DNA of 30,665 nucleotides from MAG-121220-bin8 sp965655865. GTDB lineage: Bacteria; Bacteroidota; Bacteroidia; Flavobacteriales; Flavobacteriaceae. The notes under the pieces were generated by a model. The model saw only the letters and a list, made by a program, of their open reading frames with translations, searched no databases and was not told the origin of the DNA. The stretch is from positions 1 to 30,665 of the forward strand of contig CBFHJJ010000016.1 in the NCBI GenBank assembly GCA_965655865.1, read 5' to 3'. The position numbers and the translations under genes are program-made. Of this stretch, positions 26,121-30,665 are shown in pieces (the first letter of the stretch is position 1; the number at the start of each line of letters is the position of its first letter).

Positions 26121-26187
26121 AGTATAAATTTTAATCAAAAATGTACTATTAATTAGTTGCTCTAAATTTTGAATAAAAAAAAAAATA

Positions 26188-26195
26188 TACTTTTG
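26188..26195 (+). promoter_or_regulatory. Bacteroidota -7 promoter element (TACTTTTG) for topA
   Basis: TACTTTTG fits TAnnTTTG, 21 bases before the topA ATG and preceded by an A-tract. A TTG at 26169-26171 is 16 bases upstream, slightly closer than the usual 19-20. Confidence 0.5.
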
Positions 26196-26216
26196 TGATC
26201 TTTAAAACTATGTTAA

Positions 26217-28688
26217 ATGTCTAAAAATTTAGTAATTGTTGAATCTCCTGCTAAGGCAAAAACTATTGAAAAATATCTTGGAACTGACTTTAAAGTTTCT
26301 TCTAGTTATGGTCATATTTCAGATTTGCCATCCAAAGAAATAGGAATTGATGTAGATAACGATTTTAAACCAAAATATATAATTTCAACTGATAAAAAAG
26401 ATATTGTAAAGCAGTTAAAAAAACAAGCTTCTTTAGCAGACACCGTGTGGTTAGCAAGTGATGAAGATAGAGAAGGAGAAGCTATTGCGTGGCATTTATT
26501 TGAAAGTTTAAAATTAGATAAAACAAAGACTAAAAGAATTGTTTTTAGGGAAATTACCAAAAAAGCAATTTTAAATGCAATTGAAAATCCAAGAGAAATA
26601 AACTATGATCTAGTTAACGCTCAACAAGCAAGACGTATAATTGATAGATTAGTTGGATTTGAAATTTCTCCGATTTTATGGAGAAAAGTTAAAGGAGGTC
26701 TTTCGGCTGGACGAGTTCAGTCTGTTGCTGTTAGGTTACTAGTTGATAGAGAAAATGAGATAAATGACTTCGTTCCTGTTTCTTCATTCAAAATTTCAGG
26801 AAAATTTTCTGATTCAAGTAATAATATTTTAGACGCTCAATTGACTGGTGTTTTTGGCTCTGAAGAAGAAGCCAAAAGTATTCTTGAAAAAAGTATAGAT
26901 TCAAAATTTTTAATTTCATCTGTTGAGAAAAAACCATTTAAAAAATCATCATCAGCTCCATTTACTACCTCTACTTTGCAACAAGAAGCCTCTAGAAAGT
27001 TAGGATTCTCAGTAAGTAGAACAATGTCTGCTGCTCAAAGATTATATGAGTCAGGAAATATAACATACATGAGAACCGACAGTGTCAATCTTTCTGATGA
27101 TGCTTTAAATGCTGCTGAAAAAGTTATTTCTAAGACTTATGGTGAAAATTATCACAAAAGAAAAAAGTTTTCAAATAAGAACAAAGGAGCCCAAGAAGCT
27201 CACGAAGCCATCAGGCCTACCAATTTTGAAAATAGACAAGTTAATATGGAGTCTGACCAAATTAAACTTTATAACTTAATATGGCTTAGAACTATCGCCT
27301 CTCAAATGAGTGACGCAATTTTAGAAAGAACTATTTTAAAGATCTCATCCGACAATTACGAAAATCAATTTACTTGTAAAGGTGAGATAATTCAATTTGA
27401 CGGATTTTTAAAAGTTTATATTGAAGGAATTGATAATAATGAAAACGACGATTCTCAAGGACTGCTTCCAAATCTTCAAAAAGGGGCTCAATTATCTAGT
27501 AACTCAATAACAGCAACCGAAAAGTTTAGTCGACCACCATATCGATATTCTGAAGCTTCTTTGGTTAAAAAATTAGAAGAATTAGGAATTGGACGTCCAT
27601 CCACATACGCACCAACAATTACAACTATTCAAAATAGAAAATATGTTGTAAAGGGTAGTTATGAGGGACATGAGAGAAATTATAGACAACTTTTTACTCA
27701 AAATAATGAAATAAAAACTTCTTTATTAACCGAAAACACAGGCTCTGACAAAGGTAAATTAGTACCCACTGAAGTAGGGATGATTGTTACAGATTTCTTG
27801 GTTAATAACTTTCAAAATATTTTAAATTATAATTTTACCGCAAGTGTTGAACAAGATTTTGATAAAATTGCCAATGGAGATATTGAATGGACAAGTATTT
27901 TAAAAGATTTTTATGGTCCGTTTCATACAACAGTAGAAGACGTACAACAAAATGCAACCAGAGAAACTGGAGAAAGAATTCTTGGAGTTGATCCAGTTAG
28001 TGGAAGAAAAGTAAGTGTAAGGCTTGGTAAATTTGGCCCAATGGCTCAAATTGGAACTGTAGACGAAGAAGAAAAGCCGATATTCGCTGGATTACTTCCT
28101 GATCAAAAAATAAGTAAAATTACATTTGAAGAAACAATGCAACTTTTTAAACTGCCTTGTTATTTAGGAGATTTTGAAGAGTTAAGCGTAGAGTCTAATG
28201 CAGGTAGGTTTGGACCATATGTAAAACATAATAATGTATTTGTATCTCTTCCCAAAGGTTTAAGTCCTCTTGAAGTTTCTTTAGAACAAGCTATTGAGCT
28301 TATTTTAGAAAAAAGAAGAATTGACGCTCCAATTGCTACTTATGAAGGTTTTGATATTAGCAAAGGAAAAGGAAGGTTTGGACCATTTATTAAATGGAAT
28401 GGTTTATTTATCAACGTTAATAAATCATATGATTTTGATAATCTTAGTGAAAAAGATTGTTTTGAATTAATTGAACTTAAAAAGAAAAAGGAAGCTGAAA
28501 AACTATTAAAGGTTTGGGACGATCTTGGTATTAGATTAGAAAAAGCTAGATGGGGAAGGTTTAATTTAATAAAAGGTAAAGTTAAAGTAGAATTTCCTAA
28601 GGGTACAGATCTAGATAAGTTTAATGAGGACAATGTTGGTGATTTCTTTAAAAAGAAAAAAGCTAAAAAATCTAAGTCAAAGAAATAG
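26217..28688 (+). CDS. topA: DNA topoisomerase I (type IA)
   Basis: The 823-residue enzyme relaxes negative supercoils. The TOPRIM domain has Glu9 in IVESPAKAKTIEKYLG and the acidic triad region WLASDEDREGEAIAWH. The active-site Tyr284 lies in GNITYMRTDSVNLSDDA, and the PTPSTYA-type loop reads LGIGRPSTYAPTITTIQNR. The C terminus has no four-cysteine zinc fingers. It carries four topoisomerase C-terminal repeats instead: VRLGKFGPMAQIG, AGRFGPYVKHNNVFVSLPKG, KGRFGPFIKWNGLFINV and a degenerate ARWGRFNLIKGKVKVEFP. A lysine-rich tail follows. The arrangement is typical of Bacteroidota TopA. Two bases separate its stop from the next gene. Confidence 0.98.
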   Translation: MSKNLVIVESPAKAKTIEKYLGTDFKVSSSYGHISDLPSKEIGIDVDNDFKPKYIISTDKKDIVKQLKKQASLADTVWLASDEDREGEAIAWHLFESLKLDKTKTKRIVFREITKKAILNAIENPREINYDLVNAQQARRIIDRLVGFEISPILWRKVKGGLSAGRVQSVAVRLLVDRENEINDFVPVSSFKISGKFSDSSNNILDAQLTGVFGSEEEAKSILEKSIDSKFLISSVEKKPFKKSSSAPFTTSTLQQEASRKLGFSVSRTMSAAQRLYESGNITYMRTDSVNLSDDALNAAEKVISKTYGENYHKRKKFSNKNKGAQEAHEAIRPTNFENRQVNMESDQIKLYNLIWLRTIASQMSDAILERTILKISSDNYENQFTCKGEIIQFDGFLKVYIEGIDNNENDDSQGLLPNLQKGAQLSSNSITATEKFSRPPYRYSEASLVKKLEELGIGRPSTYAPTITTIQNRKYVVKGSYEGHERNYRQLFTQNNEIKTSLLTENTGSDKGKLVPTEVGMIVTDFLVNNFQNILNYNFTASVEQDFDKIANGDIEWTSILKDFYGPFHTTVEDVQQNATRETGERILGVDPVSGRKVSVRLGKFGPMAQIGTVDEEEKPIFAGLLPDQKISKITFEETMQLFKLPCYLGDFEELSVESNAGRFGPYVKHNNVFVSLPKGLSPLEVSLEQAIELILEKRRIDAPIATYEGFDISKGKGRFGPFIKWNGLFINVNKSYDFDNLSEKDCFELIELKKKKEAEKLLKVWDDLGIRLEKARWGRFNLIKGKVKVEFPKGTDLDKFNEDNVGDFFKKKKAKKSKSKK

Positions 28689-28690
28689 TT

Positions 28691-29830
28691 ATGACCAGTG
28701 ACTATTTATCTCCAATAAGTAAAAAACTTATCGATTTTAAAAATAAACTTCCAAACGATAGTTTGGGTACTAAAATTGAATTGTACGATACTAAGAAGTT
28801 TAATTACAACAAAATTGATATTGCTATTATTGGAATTAAAGAATACAGAAATTCAGTTGAAATAAAATCTAATTTTATTGATTTAGATGAATTTAGAAAA
28901 GAGTTTTATTCTCTTTATTATGGAGATTGGAATGTTAATATTCTAGATTTAGGGGATTTAATAAATGGAGATGATTATAATGACACATACTTTGCATTTA
29001 AGGCAATAAGTGAGGAGTTAATAAAGCAAAATATAAAGTTAATTATTGTAGGTGGAGGAAATGATTTTGCCTATCCTTTGTATCAATCTTTATCTAAAAT
29101 TCATACTTCCTTAAATATTAGCTCTGTTGATAATAGGTTTGATTTTGGAAAAATTGAAAAAGAATTTAATTCAAACTCATACATGTCTAAAATTATAATG
29201 GATAAGAATAACTGTCTTAACCATTTTTGTAATATAGGGTTTCAGACGTTTTTAAATTCTCAAGAAGAAATGGATTTATTAAACAAATTAAACTTTGAAT
29301 TTCACAGAATTGGTAAAGTAAATAGAGATATTCAAAAGGTAGAACCATTATTAAGAGATACTCATTTTCTATCCATTGATTTTAAGTCAATAAAAGCATC
29401 GGAATTAAATTTTGTTCATAATTTTCCTAATGGATTTAAAAGTGATCAAATATGTTCAATATGCAGGTATGCTGGACTTAGCAATTCCATTTCTGCAATT
29501 GGTTTTTTTGAACTTTTAAACAGTAGTATTTCAAGTTCATTATTGTCTCAAGCTATTTGGTATTTTTTAGAAGGCTTTTGTTTAAGAATTGAGGAAAATC
29601 CAAAATCTAAAAGCTTTAATGGTTACACTTACAATGTAATTTGTGAAGGAACTAATTTAAGATTTTACAACAGTGAATTATCACAAAAATGGTGGGTTGA
29701 ATTTTTAGATGATAAAAAAGATTCTCATAAAAATGAACTTATTCCGTGTAGTAAAAAAGATTATTTAAAAGCCTGTGATGAATTATTATCCGATCGTTTA
29801 TTATTATTGCTTAGAAGAAATTTTGCATAA
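28691..29830 (+). CDS. Arginase-fold protein of the formimidoylglutamase-like family with degenerate metal site
   Basis: The 379-residue protein belongs to the arginase/formimidoylglutamase fold as found beside gldK in Bacteroidota. Matching segments are KLIIVGGGNDFAYPLYQSL, NISSVDNRFDFG, NIGFQTFLNS, DQICSICRYAGLSNSISAIG, QAIWYFLEGF and NELIPCSKKDYLKACDELL. In true arginase-family enzymes six ligands bind two manganese ions: H, DxHxD and DxD. Here the first His is Asn124, the middle motif is Asp147-Asn-Arg149-Phe-Asp151, and the last is Asp230-Phe-Lys232, so only three ligands remain. A binuclear hydrolase is therefore unlikely and a structural or ligand-binding role is possible. It is two bases after topA and 68 bases before gldK. 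Databases would probably label it hutG, but I withhold the symbol. Confidence 0.85.
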   Translation: MTSDYLSPISKKLIDFKNKLPNDSLGTKIELYDTKKFNYNKIDIAIIGIKEYRNSVEIKSNFIDLDEFRKEFYSLYYGDWNVNILDLGDLINGDDYNDTYFAFKAISEELIKQNIKLIIVGGGNDFAYPLYQSLSKIHTSLNISSVDNRFDFGKIEKEFNSNSYMSKIIMDKNNCLNHFCNIGFQTFLNSQEEMDLLNKLNFEFHRIGKVNRDIQKVEPLLRDTHFLSIDFKSIKASELNFVHNFPNGFKSDQICSICRYAGLSNSISAIGFFELLNSSISSSLLSQAIWYFLEGFCLRIEENPKSKSFNGYTYNVICEGTNLRFYNSELSQKWWVEFLDDKKDSHKNELIPCSKKDYLKACDELLSDRLLLLLRRNFA

Positions 29831-29847
29831 TTGGTACGAAATTTGAA
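29831..29847 (+). promoter_or_regulatory. Likely sigma-54-type -24/-12 promoter upstream of gldK
   Basis: TTGGTACGAAATTTGAA matches YTGGYAYRNNNNTTGCW at every defined position except the C of the -12 GC, which is A. Spacing is exact. It starts on the base after the arginase-fold gene stop and ends 51 bases before the gldK start codon, a natural place for a promoter of the gldK operon. A sigma-54 activator is encoded at 23407-24651. The loss of the conserved C keeps the confidence moderate. Confidence 0.4.
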
Positions 29848-29898
29848 GAACATTAAAATAATATTATTAAATTTAACAACTTATAACTAAATTAATTA

Positions 29899-30665
29899 GT
29901 GAAAAATATATTTTACCTTCTATTAATCATTCTTTTTATTTCAAGTTGTTCAAACTCTGACAGAGGAGAATTGGTTGGTGTAAAAAGTTCTAAATTTTAT
30001 CCAGACAAACCATCTGGAATGGTTTTAATTCCTAGTGGTTCTTTTCTCATGGGTATGTCTGATGATGACGTTGTAGGTCTTCAAAATGCACCAGTAAGTA
30101 CGGTTTCAGTTAAAGCATTTTACATGGACGAGACTGAGATTACAAATGGAGAATACAGACAATTTGTAAATTGGGTTAGAGACTCGATAGTTAGACAAGC
30201 CTTAGCTGTACGTGCTCTTGAAGAAATTGGAGAGACTCCGACTCAAGAAGAGTTAGATAAAGATAATAGTATAAATTCTTACTTTCCAATATATCAGCCA
30301 ATTTTAGAAGTTAGTGATGATGAAAAAAGTGGCTATGAACTTTACAAAGAGCAAAATTCTTTTGGAATTAACCCTTATGATAAAAAAACTTTTAATTTAA
30401 ACTTCGATATAGATATTGCTTGGGAAAGAGAAGAATATCCTGATTTGGCTTATGCAGAAGTTATGGAAGGTGTTATTGAAGGTACGGGATTCTATTTACC
30501 AAAAGAAGAGTCTTACAATTCTGATAGAATATTTGATACCAAACAAATAGTTTATAACTACACCACTTTTGATGCAGAAGCTGCTATTAAATCTGAAAGT
30601 CAGTCTAGAAAAGAGTTTTTTAAAGAAAAGTCAATTGAAATTTATCCAGATACAACATCTTGGAT
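29899..30665 (+). CDS. gldK: Gliding motility / type IX secretion lipoprotein GldK, N-terminal part
   Basis: The frame starts at GTG 29899 and is open to the window end (255 codons and two bases), so the 3' end is missing. A lipoprotein signal ends FISSC (Cys17). Then come the GldK hallmarks: RGELVGVKSS, the formylglycine-generating-enzyme-like entry PSGMVLIPSGSFLMGMSDDD, VKAFYMDETEITNGEYRQFV and NWVRDSIVRQALAVRALEE, followed by INPYDKKTFNLNFDIDIAWE. GldK forms the periplasmic ring of the type IX secretion system with GldN, attached to the outer membrane and powered by the GldLM motor. gldL, gldM and gldN usually follow directly, which is inference here because they lie outside the window. 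A sigma-54-like sequence lies in the 68-base gap upstream. Confidence 0.95.
   Translation, partial: MKNIFYLLLIILFISSCSNSDRGELVGVKSSKFYPDKPSGMVLIPSGSFLMGMSDDDVVGLQNAPVSTVSVKAFYMDETEITNGEYRQFVNWVRDSIVRQALAVRALEEIGETPTQEELDKDNSINSYFPIYQPILEVSDDEKSGYELYKEQNSFGINPYDKKTFNLNFDIDIAWEREEYPDLAYAEVMEGVIEGTGFYLPKEESYNSDRIFDTKQIVYNYTTFDAEAAIKSESQSRKEFFKEKSIEIYPDTTSW

Overview
The window is a gene-dense, very AT-rich stretch of core chromosome from a member of the Bacteroidota, most likely a marine flavobacterium with a compact genome. This inference rests on several things: the gldK gliding/type IX secretion gene at the right end next to topA and an arginase-fold gene, the linkages TPR-lptC-CNNM-ppiD and miaB-activator-lptE-secG, TAnnTTTG-type -7 promoter elements, no Shine-Dalgarno sequences, and many overlapping or abutting genes. 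There is no sign of prophage, insertion sequence, CRISPR array or genomic island. No gap without a gene exceeds about 115 bases.

Layout. 1-4632 (+): the end of a TPR protein gene, lptC, a 62-residue membrane protein, a CNNM/CorC-type membrane protein and a PpiD-like folding factor, all concerned with the envelope. 4629-5120 (-): a DUF456 membrane protein. 5183-7383 (+): a TonB-C-like lipoprotein, ruvC and hemW. 7373-8764 (-): an M20 dipeptidase. 8862-8943 (+): tRNA-Leu(UAG), with its own promoter element and a strong terminator. 9078-12286 (+): a Prc-type tail-specific protease and an OppC/DppC-type permease. 12287-19867 (-): GAF protein, purH and the rod-shape operon mreB-mreC-mreD-mrdA-rodA. 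19908-26065 (-): miaB, a sigma-54-type activator, lptE, a TPR protein, secG and groES-groL, closed by a clear terminator. 26217-30665 (+): topA, a degenerate arginase-family gene, and the 5' part of gldK, which runs off the window.

Together these genes build and service the cell envelope: LPS export (lptC, lptE), periplasmic folding and proteolysis (ppiD, prc), protein export (secG, gldK), side-wall peptidoglycan synthesis (mre/mrd/rodA) and cytoplasmic chaperones (groESL). Housekeeping enzymes (purH, ruvC, hemW, miaB, topA) are interleaved.

Nothing here looks like a wholly new system. The points most worth checking are: (i) a good sigma-54-like -24/-12 sequence in front of gldK and weaker ones in front of groES and prc, in a window that also encodes a receiver-less sigma-54 activator; (ii) an arginase-fold protein that has lost three of the six family metal ligands; (iii) a free-methionine-sulfoxide-reductase-like GAF protein lacking one redox cysteine, whose start codon touches the groESL terminator.
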